From Pseudomonas sp. L5B5 (GTDB taxonomy: Bacteria > Pseudomonadota > Gammaproteobacteria > Pseudomonadales > Pseudomonadaceae): DNA of 64,000 nt. The notes beneath the pieces were generated by a model, which made no database searches, was not told the DNA's origin, and worked only from the letters and a program-made list of their open reading frames with translations. The stretch covers positions 3,534,001 to 3,598,000 of the forward strand of contig NZ_CP084742.1 of the NCBI RefSeq assembly GCF_020520285.1, written 5' to 3'. The first letter of the stretch is position 1. Every line of letters starts with the position of its first letter. Positions 1 through 7,596 of this stretch are shown one piece after another. A program made the position numbers and the translations under genes.

Positions 1-306
1 CGCATGGCCGAGCTCAGCGATGCCTTCATCGCCCTGCCCGGCGGCCTGGGCACCCTGGAGGAGCTGTTCGAAGTCTGGACCTGGGGTCAGCTGGGCTATC
101 ACCGCAAGCCCCTGGGACTGCTGGAGGTGAATGGCTTCTACGAAAAACTCGGCGGTTTCCTCGACCATATCGTCGATGAAGGCTTCGTCCGTCAGCAGCA
201 CCGCGACATGCTGCAGATCAACCAGTCGCCAACCGGCTTGCTGGATGCCCTGGACGCCTGGCGGCCCTCGGTCGCAGCCAAATGGACCGACGCCAAGCCC
301 AGCTGA
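1..306 (+). CDS. LOG-family protein (cytokinin riboside phosphoribohydrolase-like), C-terminal part
   Basis: The open frame enters from the left edge, so only the last 101 codons are present. It carries the family signature PGGLGTLEE (consensus PGGxGTxxE), which binds the phosphoribosyl part of the nucleotide in LOG/YvdD proteins. These enzymes cleave ribose 5-phosphate from N6-modified or plain purine nucleoside monophosphates. Downstream residues ([18 protein letters not shown], then the FVRQQHRD helix) also follow the family. The true start lies outside the window. The family assignment is secure; the physiological substrate in bacteria is less certain. Confidence 0.85.
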   Translation, partial: RMAELSDAFIALPGGLGTLEELFEVWTWGQLGYHRKPLGLLEVNGFYEKLGGFLDHIVDEGFVRQQHRDMLQINQSPTGLLDALDAWRPSVAAKWTDAKPS

Positions 307-382
307 ACCTGCCAGGCGCGCCGAGGCTCGCGCCGGGGCGCTTGCTGCTCGCCTGCACCTGAGAAATCCTGCGCCCTGACAG

Positions 383-412
383 CAAGACGCCAGCTTCACA
401 GCTGGCGTCTTG
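383..412. terminator. Convergent terminator between the LOG gene and the YgiQ gene
   Basis: A perfect 13-bp inverted repeat (CAAGACGCCAGCT / AGCTGGCGTCTTG) with a 4-nt loop lies between two converging genes. The T-tract is weak on both sides, so efficiency is uncertain, but position and stem suggest a bidirectional terminator. Confidence 0.7.
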
Positions 413-417
413 TGGTT

Positions 418-2715
418 TCAGCGCGGCACCACCGGCTTGCGGGTCGGCTTCTTGCCTTTGCCCTTGGTCGCCTCGGCGCGCTCCTTGGCGGCCTGCTTGT
501 TGCGGGCAAATGCCGCGGCCTTGGCCTCTTCGCGCTTGTCCCAGGCATTGCCGCCATCACTGCCACGCGGCGGCAGCCCGGTGTGTTGGGTCAAGATCCG
601 CGTGTCCTTGGCCACCTTATGGCTGCCGGCAGGTGTAGAGTTCTTGCGCCGAGCGCTCTGATAGCTGTCGGCGGACGGCTGGTGCGCCGGGATCAACTGG
701 TTCTTGCCCGGACCAATCAGGTCGCCACGCCCCATGCGCAGCAACGCCTCGCGCAGCATTGGCCAACCCTTGGGGTCGTGATAACGCAGGAACGCCTTGT
801 GCAACCGGCGCTGCTCCTCGCTCTTGACGATGGTCACCGAGTCGCTCTTGTAGGTGACCTTGCGCAACGGGTTCTTGCCCGAATGGTACATCGCCGTGGC
901 GCTGGCCATCGGCGAGGGGTAGAAGGCCTGCACCTGGTCAGCGCGGAAGCCATTGCCCTTGAGCCAGAGGGCCAGGTTCATCATGTCTTCATCGGTGGTG
1001 CCCGGGTGAGCGGCGATGAAGTACGGAATCAGGTACTGCTCCTTCCCTGCTTCCTTGGAGTACTTCTCGAACATCCGCTTGAACCGGTCATAGGTACCGA
1101 TGCCCGGCTTCATCATCTGGTTCAGAGGCCCCTCCTCGGTATGTTCCGGGGCGATCTTCAAGTAACCACCGACGTGGTGGGTCACCAGCTCCTTGACGTA
1201 CTCCGGCGATTCCACCGCCAGGTCATAGCGCAGGCCCGAAGCGATGAGGATCTTCTTCACCCCTGGCAGGGCGCGAGCGCTGCGGTACAGCTGGATCAGC
1301 GAAGAGTGATCGGTATTCAGGTTCGGGCAGATGCCGGGGAACACGCAGGAAGGCTTGCGGCACGCAGACTCGATTTCCGGGCTCTTGCAAGCAATGCGGT
1401 ACATGTTGGCGGTCGGGCCACCCAGGTCGGAGATCACCCCGGTAAAACCCGGAACCTTGTCGCGAATTTCTTCGATCTCGCGGATGATCGACTCTTCGGA
1501 GCGGTTCTGGATGATCCGTCCTTCGTGCTCGGTGATCGAGCAGAAGGTACAGCCACCAAAACAGCCACGCATGATGTTCACCGAGAACCGGATCATGTCG
1601 TAGGCCGGGATTTTCTCCTTGCCATAGACCGGGTGCGGAATGCGCTGATAAGGCATGCCGAACACGTAGTCCATTTCCTCGGTAGTCATGGGAATGGGTG
1701 GCGGATTGAACCAGACATCCTGCTCGCCGTGCTTCTGCACCATGGCGCGAGCGTTGCCCGGGTTGGTCTCCAGATGCAGCACGCGGTTGGCGTGCGCGTA
1801 GAGAACCGGATCGTTACGCACCTTTTCCATGGATGGCAGGCGGATCACGGTCTTGTCCCGGGTCATCTTCGGACTGGCCAGGATCTGCACGACCTTGGCT
1901 TCGTTCGGATCCTCCTCAGGGCCTTTTTCCTGCTCGATGGCGCAGGCGGCAGTGTCCTGGGTGTTGACGTAGGGGTTGATGATCTTGTCGATCTTGCCCG
2001 GACGATCGATGCGAGTGGAGTCCACTTCGTACCAGTCCTTGGGCGTATCACGACGGATGAACGCGGTTCCGCGCACGTCGGTGATGTCTTCGATCTTCTG
2101 GCCGTAGGACAGTCGCTGGGCCACTTCGACGATGGCCCGCTCGGCGTTGCCGTAGAGCAGGATGTCGGCACAGGCATCGATCAGGATCGAGTTGCGGACC
2201 CGGTCCTGCCAGTAGTCATAGTGAGCAATGCGGCGCAGGGAGGCCTCGATGCCGCCCAGGATGATCGGCACATGCTTGTAGGCTTCCTTGCAGCGCTGGC
2301 TGTACACCAGGCTGGCGCGATCGGGGCGCTTGCCTGCCAGGCCGCCCGGAGTGTAGGCGTCGTCGGAGCGGACTTTCTTGTCGGCGGTGTAACGGTTGAT
2401 CATCGAGTCCATGTTGCCGGCCGCCACGCCGAAGAACAGGTTCGGCTCGCCGAGCTTCATGAAGTCGTCTTTGGACTGCCAGTTGGGCTGGGCAATGATT
2501 CCGACGCGAAAGCCCTGGGCTTCCAGCAGCCGCCCAATGATCGCCATGCCAAACGACGGGTGATCGACGTAGGCATCGCCGGTCACGATGATGATGTCGC
2601 AGGAATCCCAGCCGAGCTGATCCATCTCCTCCCTGCTCATGGGCAGGAACGGTGCCGGCCCGAAACATTCGGCCCAGTACTTTGGATAGTCGAATAACGG
2701 CTTGGCTGCTTGCAT
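418..2715 (-). CDS. YgiQ-family radical SAM protein
   Basis: A 765-residue protein of the YgiQ/UPF0313 type. The radical SAM cluster motif CxxxCxxC reads CFGGCTFC near residues 382-390, within the family sequence [15 protein letters not shown]. The N-terminal region ([16 protein letters not shown]) resembles the B12-binding-like fold found before the SAM domain in this family. The C-terminus is a long lysine/arginine-rich tail, probably unstructured. The reaction is not established for the family. The gene is flanked by a terminator downstream and a REP pair upstream and appears monocistronic. Confidence 0.9.
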   Translation of the reverse strand: MQAAKPLFDYPKYWAECFGPAPFLPMSREEMDQLGWDSCDIIIVTGDAYVDHPSFGMAIIGRLLEAQGFRVGIIAQPNWQSKDDFMKLGEPNLFFGVAAGNMDSMINRYTADKKVRSDDAYTPGGLAGKRPDRASLVYSQRCKEAYKHVPIILGGIEASLRRIAHYDYWQDRVRNSILIDACADILLYGNAERAIVEVAQRLSYGQKIEDITDVRGTAFIRRDTPKDWYEVDSTRIDRPGKIDKIINPYVNTQDTAACAIEQEKGPEEDPNEAKVVQILASPKMTRDKTVIRLPSMEKVRNDPVLYAHANRVLHLETNPGNARAMVQKHGEQDVWFNPPPIPMTTEEMDYVFGMPYQRIPHPVYGKEKIPAYDMIRFSVNIMRGCFGGCTFCSITEHEGRIIQNRSEESIIREIEEIRDKVPGFTGVISDLGGPTANMYRIACKSPEIESACRKPSCVFPGICPNLNTDHSSLIQLYRSARALPGVKKILIASGLRYDLAVESPEYVKELVTHHVGGYLKIAPEHTEEGPLNQMMKPGIGTYDRFKRMFEKYSKEAGKEQYLIPYFIAAHPGTTDEDMMNLALWLKGNGFRADQVQAFYPSPMASATAMYHSGKNPLRKVTYKSDSVTIVKSEEQRRLHKAFLRYHDPKGWPMLREALLRMGRGDLIGPGKNQLIPAHQPSADSYQSARRKNSTPAGSHKVAKDTRILTQHTGLPPRGSDGGNAWDKREEAKAAAFARNKQAAKERAEATKGKGKKPTRKPVVPR

Positions 2716-2846
2716 GTCGATGACCGGTGTTGGCGCAGATTAGGACGCGCTGAATGACAGGGAAATTCGCGGGCGCGGAATATAGCACAAAAAATGACCA
2801 ATTCCGACTGCGCCAGTCGGAATTCACGGCTAAGACAATTCACGTC

Positions 2847-2970
2847 GCGGGAGCTTGCTCCCGCTCGCCTGCGCAACAGGCTCAGAGTCGGGGCTGACAA
2901 TGTATCTGGAGCAAGGCGCCGGCCGGCTTCGGCGCCACTGTGCGACCCAGCGGGAGCAAGCTCCCTCGCC
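2847..2970. repeat. REP pair (REPIN-like element)
   Basis: Two REP-like palindromes in opposite orientation: GCGGGAGCTTGCTCCCGC at 2847-2864 and GCGGGAGCAAGCTCCC starting at 2950, with the flanking CTCGCC shared. About 85 bp separate them, including another GC-rich inverted stretch (GGCGCCGGCCGG...GGCGCC). The element lies just after the dnaB stop codon and before the ygiQ-family start. No separate Rho-independent terminator for dnaB is visible, so the REP hairpins may define that transcript's 3' end. Confidence 0.8.
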
Positions 2971-2984
2971 ACAGCGTGGCGCCG

Positions 2985-4382
2985 TTATTCGTCGTCGTCG
3001 AAGTTGTAGCTGCCCGGGGCGAGGTTCTCGAAACGCGTGTACTTGCCGATGAAGGCCAGGCGAATGAAGCCAATGGGGCCGTTCCGCTGCTTGCCGATGA
3101 TGATCTCGGCAATGCCCTTGTGCTCGGTCTCCGGGTGGTACACCTCGTCCCGGTACACGAACATGATGACGTCGGCGTCCTGCTCGATCGCTCCGGATTC
3201 ACGCAAGTCGGAGTTCACCGGTCGCTTGTTGGGGCGCTGTTCCAGGGAACGGTTGAGCTGGGAGAGGGCCACCACCGGACAGTTGAATTCCTTGGCCAGC
3301 GCCTTGAGGGAACGGGAGATCTCGGAAATCTCGTTGGTTCGGTTGTCACCGCTGGAACCCGGGATCTGCATCAGCTGCAGGTAATCGATCATGATCAGGC
3401 CGATATCGCCGTGCTCGCGTACCAGGCGCCGGGTGCGCGCACGCATCTCCGAAGGGCTGATGCCTGCGGTGTCGTCGATGAACAGCTTGCGGTCGTTGAG
3501 CAGGTTGACTGCTGAAGTCAGGCGCGGCCAGTCGTCATCCTCCAGCTGACCGGAACGGACCTTGGTCTGGTCGATCCGGCCGAGCGAGGACAGCATACGC
3601 ATGATCAGCGATTCGCCTGGCATCTCGAGGGAGTACACCAGCACCGCCTTGTCGCTGCGCAGCACCGCATTTTCCACCAGGTTCATGGCGAAGGTGGTCT
3701 TACCCATGGAAGGACGGCCGGCAACGATGATCAGGTCCGCGGGCTGCAGGCCACTGGTCTTCTCGTCGAGGTCGGTGTAGCCGGTGGACAGGCCGGTAAT
3801 GGCGTTGTCCGTGTTGAACAGGGTGTCGATACGGTCGATGGCCTTGGTCAGCAGGTCATTGACCCCCACCGGGCCGCCAGTCTTGGGCCGGGCCTCGGCA
3901 ATCTGGAAGATCTGCCGCTCGGCCTCGTCGAGGATCTCGGCGGCGGTACGGCCTTCAGGGTTGAAGGCGCTGTCGGCAATTTCAGTGCTGATGCCGATCA
4001 ACTGCCGCAAGGTCGCGCGCTCGCGGACGATCTGCGCATAGGCCTTGATGTTGGCCACGGACGGGGTGTTTTTTGCCAACTCGCCGAGATACCCCAGGCC
4101 GCCGACCTGGGAGGTCTGGCCTTCCTTGTCCAACTGCTCGGACAAGGTAACCACGTCGATCGGCATGTTCTGATCGGCCAGCTTGGCGATCGCACGAAAG
4201 ATCAGGCGGTGGTCATGCCGATAGAAGTCGCCGTCGGAGACTTGATCCAGCACCCGCTCCCAGGCGTTGTTGTCCAGCATCAGACCACCGAGCACGGCCT
4301 GTTCGGCCTCGATGGAGTGCGGCGGCACCTTCAGGGCAGCGGTTTGCAGATCGTATTGCTCGGGGACGGAAATATCGTTCAT
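2985..4382 (-). CDS. dnaB: Replicative DNA helicase DnaB
   Basis: Hexameric 5'-3' helicase that unwinds DNA at the replication fork and recruits DnaG primase. The N-terminal primase-interacting domain begins with PHSIEAEQAVLGGLMLDN. The RecA-like ATPase domain has the Walker A motif GRPSMGKTTFA near residue 225 and a Walker B-like stretch LIMIDYLQLM, followed by DLRESGAIEQDADV. I start at ATG 4382, giving 465 residues (the usual family length). A GTG two codons upstream (4388) is possible. No intein is present. Separated from rplI by a terminator, so it may have its own promoter or depend on read-through. Confidence 0.97.
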   Translation of the reverse strand: MNDISVPEQYDLQTAALKVPPHSIEAEQAVLGGLMLDNNAWERVLDQVSDGDFYRHDHRLIFRAIAKLADQNMPIDVVTLSEQLDKEGQTSQVGGLGYLGELAKNTPSVANIKAYAQIVRERATLRQLIGISTEIADSAFNPEGRTAAEILDEAERQIFQIAEARPKTGGPVGVNDLLTKAIDRIDTLFNTDNAITGLSTGYTDLDEKTSGLQPADLIIVAGRPSMGKTTFAMNLVENAVLRSDKAVLVYSLEMPGESLIMRMLSSLGRIDQTKVRSGQLEDDDWPRLTSAVNLLNDRKLFIDDTAGISPSEMRARTRRLVREHGDIGLIMIDYLQLMQIPGSSGDNRTNEISEISRSLKALAKEFNCPVVALSQLNRSLEQRPNKRPVNSDLRESGAIEQDADVIMFVYRDEVYHPETEHKGIAEIIIGKQRNGPIGFIRLAFIGKYTRFENLAPGSYNFDDDE

Positions 4383-4419
4383 GGCCACTTGGAATTCTAG
4401 GAACGGGAAATCAGGATCG

Positions 4420-4461
4420 GCAGAAAGACAAAGGGCACGACCTGTGAACAGGATCGTGCCC
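4420..4461 (-). terminator. Rho-independent terminator of the rpsF-rplI operon
   Basis: Read on the minus strand, GGGCACGA...TCGTGCCC with an inner CCTG/CAGG pair forms a strong hairpin (4433-4461), followed by TTTGTCTTT. It lies about 45 nt after the rplI stop and before the dnaB start. Confidence 0.85.
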
Positions 4462-4507
4462 GATGTTAACCGTCAGCCACACAAGGTGCCAGACGATTTG
4501 GTACTGC

Positions 4508-4954
4508 TTAAGCAGCCACCACGACAACGCGTACGGTTGCTTCGACTTCAGCGTGCAGGTGCACGGCTACGTCGAATTCACCTACGTTGCGGATAGTGCC
4601 GTTCGGCAGACGAACTTCGCTTTTTGCAACTTCAACGCCGGAGGCGGTCAGTGCATCAGCGATGTCGTGGGTGCCGATCGAACCGAACAGCTTGCCTTCG
4701 TCACCGGCGGTGGCAGTGATGGTCACTTCCAGCTCGGCCAGTTGGGCAGCGCGGCTTTCAGCCGAAGCTTTACGGTCTGCAGCCAGTTTTTCCAGCTCGG
4801 CACGACGCTCTTCGAACGCAGCCAGGTTGGCAGCGGTAGCAGCGGTGGCTTTGCCGTAAGGCAGCAGGTAGTTACGACCGTAACCAGCCTTAACGTTCAC
4901 TTTGTCGCCCAGGTTGCCCAGGTTGGCGACTTTTTCCAGAAGGATCAGTTGCAT
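4508..4954 (-). CDS. rplI: 50S ribosomal protein L9
   Basis: A 148-residue protein matching L9. It begins [17 protein letters not shown] and has the N-terminal 23S rRNA-binding motif [13 protein letters not shown] (family GxxRNYLxPxxxA). A long connecting helix rich in Glu/Ala/Arg (about residues 40-75) is followed by the C-terminal globular domain. Last gene of the rpsF-rpsR-DUF2232-rplI operon, directly followed by a Rho-independent terminator. Ribosome-associated; helps maintain reading frame. Confidence 0.98.
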   Translation of the reverse strand: MQLILLEKVANLGNLGDKVNVKAGYGRNYLLPYGKATAATAANLAAFEERRAELEKLAADRKASAESRAAQLAELEVTITATAGDEGKLFGSIGTHDIADALTASGVEVAKSEVRLPNGTIRNVGEFDVAVHLHAEVEATVRVVVVAA

Positions 4955-4973
4955 GTGAAAATCCTCTTAACTT

Positions 4974-5873
4974 TTAACCTTCACCGTTCGCAGAGTCGTT
5001 GTCAGCGTCTTTCGGCGCCAAACGACCGCGAAAATCAACCAGACTGTCGACAATGGCCAAGACCACGAGCAACGGATAGATCAGCTGCATGAACGGCAGC
5101 ATCGTGACGTACAACCCCACCAGCCAGAATCTGGCCAGTCGCCCTTGCGCCACCAGCCCGTGAATCAGGGCCAGACCGGCGAATGCCAGCGGTACACTGC
5201 ACATCGGCGTGAGCATGGCCAGTTGGGGTCCGAAATTCGGCCCGACCAGCATGCACGCCAGCAGCAACATCGCTGGTCCAAGGGGGATTCTGATGGCGCG
5301 AAACTCGCGACCAAAACCACCCGGGTTATACATCACAGCCTGCCAGTAACGCCCGAGAATCAGGCTCAGCACACTGATGGCTTGCAGCAAGGCCGCTATC
5401 AGGCCGGTCAGGATCGGTGCGATCAGCGTGGCGAGACGAGCCCGCTCTTCAACCGACAACTGCTGGTAGACCTCACCCAAGGCCATCGGCAGGATCTTGA
5501 TCAGTTCCTGCGACAGCGCTTCGATCTGAGGGCGGAATGCCGCACCCAGGACCCCAGCAAACACCAACCCCATCGCTATGCTGACCAGCAGCACGCGGTT
5601 CCAGGATTCGCTTGCGCGCAAAACCAGCGCAAGACTCGAAGATCCCAGCAGCACCAGAAGTGCTCGCGGATCATCGAACGTCAGCCACCAGAGCAAAGCT
5701 GGCAGCACTCCCAGAGCCAGGACACCAATGGCGCCCTGCAATCCGCGCCGCAGCAGCACAAGGCTTGCAGCGGCAGCACCCAACCAATACAACAACGGCA
5801 ATGCCGAACAGCCAGCCACTACCAGAGTGGCCTGCACACGACCGCGCATGATGAACTCAGCTAAGGCGCGCAT
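4974..5873 (-). CDS. DUF2232-type integral membrane protein within the ribosomal protein operon
   Basis: A 299-residue protein with seven to eight hydrophobic segments (for example LPLLYWLGAAAASLVLL near residues 25-40 and LPFMQLIYPLLVVLAIV near 260-275) and a short acidic C-terminal tail. Length, topology and location between rpsR and rplI match the DUF2232 (YybS-like) family found at this place in pseudomonads. No catalytic motif is recognisable. About 20 nt separate it from rplI and 36 nt from rpsR, so it is presumably co-transcribed with the ribosomal genes. The function is unknown. Confidence 0.85.
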   Translation of the reverse strand: MRALAEFIMRGRVQATLVVAGCSALPLLYWLGAAAASLVLLRRGLQGAIGVLALGVLPALLWWLTFDDPRALLVLLGSSSLALVLRASESWNRVLLVSIAMGLVFAGVLGAAFRPQIEALSQELIKILPMALGEVYQQLSVEERARLATLIAPILTGLIAALLQAISVLSLILGRYWQAVMYNPGGFGREFRAIRIPLGPAMLLLACMLVGPNFGPQLAMLTPMCSVPLAFAGLALIHGLVAQGRLARFWLVGLYVTMLPFMQLIYPLLVVLAIVDSLVDFRGRLAPKDADNDSANGEG

Positions 5874-5909
5874 GCATTCAATCCCTTACTACTTGTCGAC
5901 TGCCCGGTC

Positions 5910-6140
5910 TCAGCGGCCGTGGCTGTCGGTGTAGGCCAGCAGGGCCAGGAAGCGGGCGCGCTTGATAGCGGTGGCCAGCTGACGCTGATAACGAGCTTTG
6001 GTACCGGTGATGCGGCTTGGAACGATTTTGCCGGTCTCGGATACGTAGGCTTTCAGAGTGTTGAGATCTTTGTAATCGATCTCCTTCACGTCTTCAGCGG
6101 TGAAGCGGCAGAATTTACGACGACGGAAGAAACGTGCCAT
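5910..6140 (-). CDS. rpsR: 30S ribosomal protein S18
   Basis: A 76-residue basic protein with the typical S18 sequence [18 protein letters not shown], then [19 protein letters not shown] and [10 protein letters not shown] near the C-terminus. It binds S6 on the 30S platform. The gene follows rpsF by 28 nt and is the second gene of the operon. Confidence 0.99.
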
Positions 6141-6168
6141 GTAATTGGCTCCTCAAAAGGTCCGTGGA

Positions 6169-6594
6169 TTACTCGTCAGCGTTATCGCTGTTGTCGCTGT
6201 CATTGCTGTCGTCGCCATCGGCGCTGTCAGCATGCTCAGGACGGTCGCGACGCTCACGGCGCTCACTGCGGTTTTCTTCGGCCTTGAGCATCTCGGATTG
6301 GCCAGTGATGGCTTCTTCGCGACGGATGACCAGGTTACGGATCACTGCATCGTTGTAACGGAAGTTGTCTTCCAGCTCAGCCAGGGCTTTGCCAGTGCAC
6401 TCAACGTTCAGCATCACGTAGTGAGCCTTGTGAACATTGTTGATTGCGTAGGCCAGTTGACGACGGCCCCAGTCTTCCAGACGGTGGATTTTGCCGCCGT
6501 CTTCTTCGATCAGCTTGGTGTAACGCTCAACCATGCCACCGACTTGCTCGCTTTGATCCGGGTGGACCAAAAAGATGATTTCGTAATGACGCAT
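6169..6594 (-). CDS. rpsF: 30S ribosomal protein S6
   Basis: A 141-residue protein with the S6 fold signature [18 protein letters not shown] and the conserved [14 protein letters not shown] and HYVMLNVE segments. The C-terminal tail is Asp/Ser-rich and strongly acidic ([12 protein letters not shown]); in enterobacteria this region is where RimK adds glutamates. First gene of the operon, preceded by AAGGAG at good distance and by a long structured leader. It forms the S6:S18 heterodimer. Confidence 0.99.
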   Translation of the reverse strand: MRHYEIIFLVHPDQSEQVGGMVERYTKLIEEDGGKIHRLEDWGRRQLAYAINNVHKAHYVMLNVECTGKALAELEDNFRYNDAVIRNLVIRREEAITGQSEMLKAEENRSERRERRDRPEHADSADGDDSNDSDNSDNADE

Positions 6595-6600
6595 GAATGC

Positions 6601-6707
6601 TCCTTACGGGTTGTAGCCTGCCGCCTATAAGCGGTCAGACAAGGAGTGAATGACACTTGTGTGTCTTGCCATAGATAGGCACATATGCGCCTGCCGTCAC
6701 GGCAAGG
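6601..6707 (-). promoter_or_regulatory. Structured 5' leader of rpsF, candidate ribosomal-protein control region
   Basis: Given the promoter at 6714-6742, the transcript has about 110 nt before rpsF. Three simple hairpins are visible: GCCG-TGA-CGGC (6693-6703), GACAC-ACAA-GTGTC (6652-6665) and CCGC-TTATAG-GCGG (6621-6634). The last lies just upstream of the AAGGAG ribosome-binding site. S6:S18 heterodimers control rpsF leaders in many bacteria. I cannot confirm the published motif here, so the regulatory role is inference. Confidence 0.4.
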
Positions 6708-6713
6708 GGCGCA

Positions 6714-6742
6714 ATTGTAGAGAAGGGGGAACAGCGGCGCAA
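6714..6742 (-). promoter_or_regulatory. Sigma70 promoter of the rpsF operon
   Basis: On the minus strand TTGCGC (6742-6737) and TACAAT (6719-6714) are separated by exactly 17 bp. The predicted transcription start is near 6707. This is the only convincing -35/-10 pair in the rlmB-rpsF gap. Confidence 0.75.
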
Positions 6743-6786
6743 GGCAATTGGTGATTATTTGAACAACAGCGGCAAGCCATGGGCAT

Positions 6787-6834
6787 CAAGCGGCAAGCAG
6801 GAGCACTCGCCGCCCATGACCTGCCGCATGCTTG
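6787..6834. repeat. Degenerate heptamer array at the rlmB 3' end
   Basis: CAAGCGG and CAAGCAG stand side by side (6787-6800). An inverted partner, CCTGCCGCATGCTTGC, lies just before the rlmB stop. It resembles the clearer arrays at 51793-51867 and 58585-58619 and may belong to the same dispersed repeat class. Confidence 0.4.
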
Positions 6835-7596
6835 CTATTTGCGAGCAGCCTTGGCCTTGGCGCCGCGCTGGCGCATGGCTTCGAACAGGCATACGCCCGT
6901 GGCCACGGAGACGTTGAGACTGCTGACGCTACCTGCCATGGGCAGGCGCACCAGGTAATCGCAGTGCTCACGAGTCAGACGCCGCATGCCCTTGCCCTCG
7001 GCCCCCATGATGATGATGGTCGGCCCGGTCAGGTCCTGGTCGTACAACTCCTGTTCGGCCTCACCGGCAGTGCCGACGATCCACAGGCCGCGCTGCTGGA
7101 GTTTTTCCAGGGTGCGTGCAAGGTTGGTCACCGCCACCAGCGGGATCACTTCGGCGGCGCCACAGGCGACTTTGCGCACGGTCGGGGTCAGGGTCGCCGA
7201 CTTGTCCTTGGGCACCAGCACGGCCAGGGCGCCCGCGGCATCGGCGGTGCGCAGGCAGGCTCCGAGGTTGTGCGGATCGGTCACACCATCGAGCACCAGC
7301 AACAGCGGCGCGCCTTCGGTGCGATCCAGCAGCTCATCGAGCATGGCTTCGCCCCACACCTGGCTGGGACTGACTTCCGCCACAACACCCTGGTGCACGC
7401 CTTCGACCCAGGCGTCCATTTCCCGACGCTCGGCCTGGCCGACAGCGACGCGACTCTGCGCTGCCAGATCCAGCAGCACCTGAACCCGTGGATCACTACG
7501 CCCTTCCGCCAACCAGATCTGCTTGACTCGCTTGGGGTGGTGACGCAGCAACGCTTCCACAGCATGTACGCCGTAGATTTTTTCCAACTGACTCAT
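6835..7596 (-). CDS. rlmB: 23S rRNA (guanosine-2251-2'-O)-methyltransferase RlmB
   Basis: A 253-residue SPOUT-class (TrmH-like) methyltransferase that modifies G2251 in the peptidyl-transferase P-loop. Seen: the N-terminal substrate-binding domain beginning LEKIYGVHAVEALLRHHP, then the knotted domain motifs NLGACLRTADAAG, IIMGAEGKGMRRLTRE and PMAGSVSSLNVSVATGV. The start ATG overlaps the stop of rnr (ATGA, 4 nt), so the two are translationally coupled, as in many gamma-proteobacteria. Confidence 0.97.
   Translation of the reverse strand: MSQLEKIYGVHAVEALLRHHPKRVKQIWLAEGRSDPRVQVLLDLAAQSRVAVGQAERREMDAWVEGVHQGVVAEVSPSQVWGEAMLDELLDRTEGAPLLLVLDGVTDPHNLGACLRTADAAGALAVLVPKDKSATLTPTVRKVACGAAEVIPLVAVTNLARTLEKLQQRGLWIVGTAGEAEQELYDQDLTGPTIIIMGAEGKGMRRLTREHCDYLVRLPMAGSVSSLNVSVATGVCLFEAMRQRGAKAKAARK

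Noticed and set aside
412..2697. A 761-codon open frame opposite the YgiQ-family gene
   Set aside because: It is the reverse-strand shadow of a conserved radical SAM gene; the product has no recognisable domain and is rich in His, Arg, Val and Leu, as GC-rich antisense frames are.
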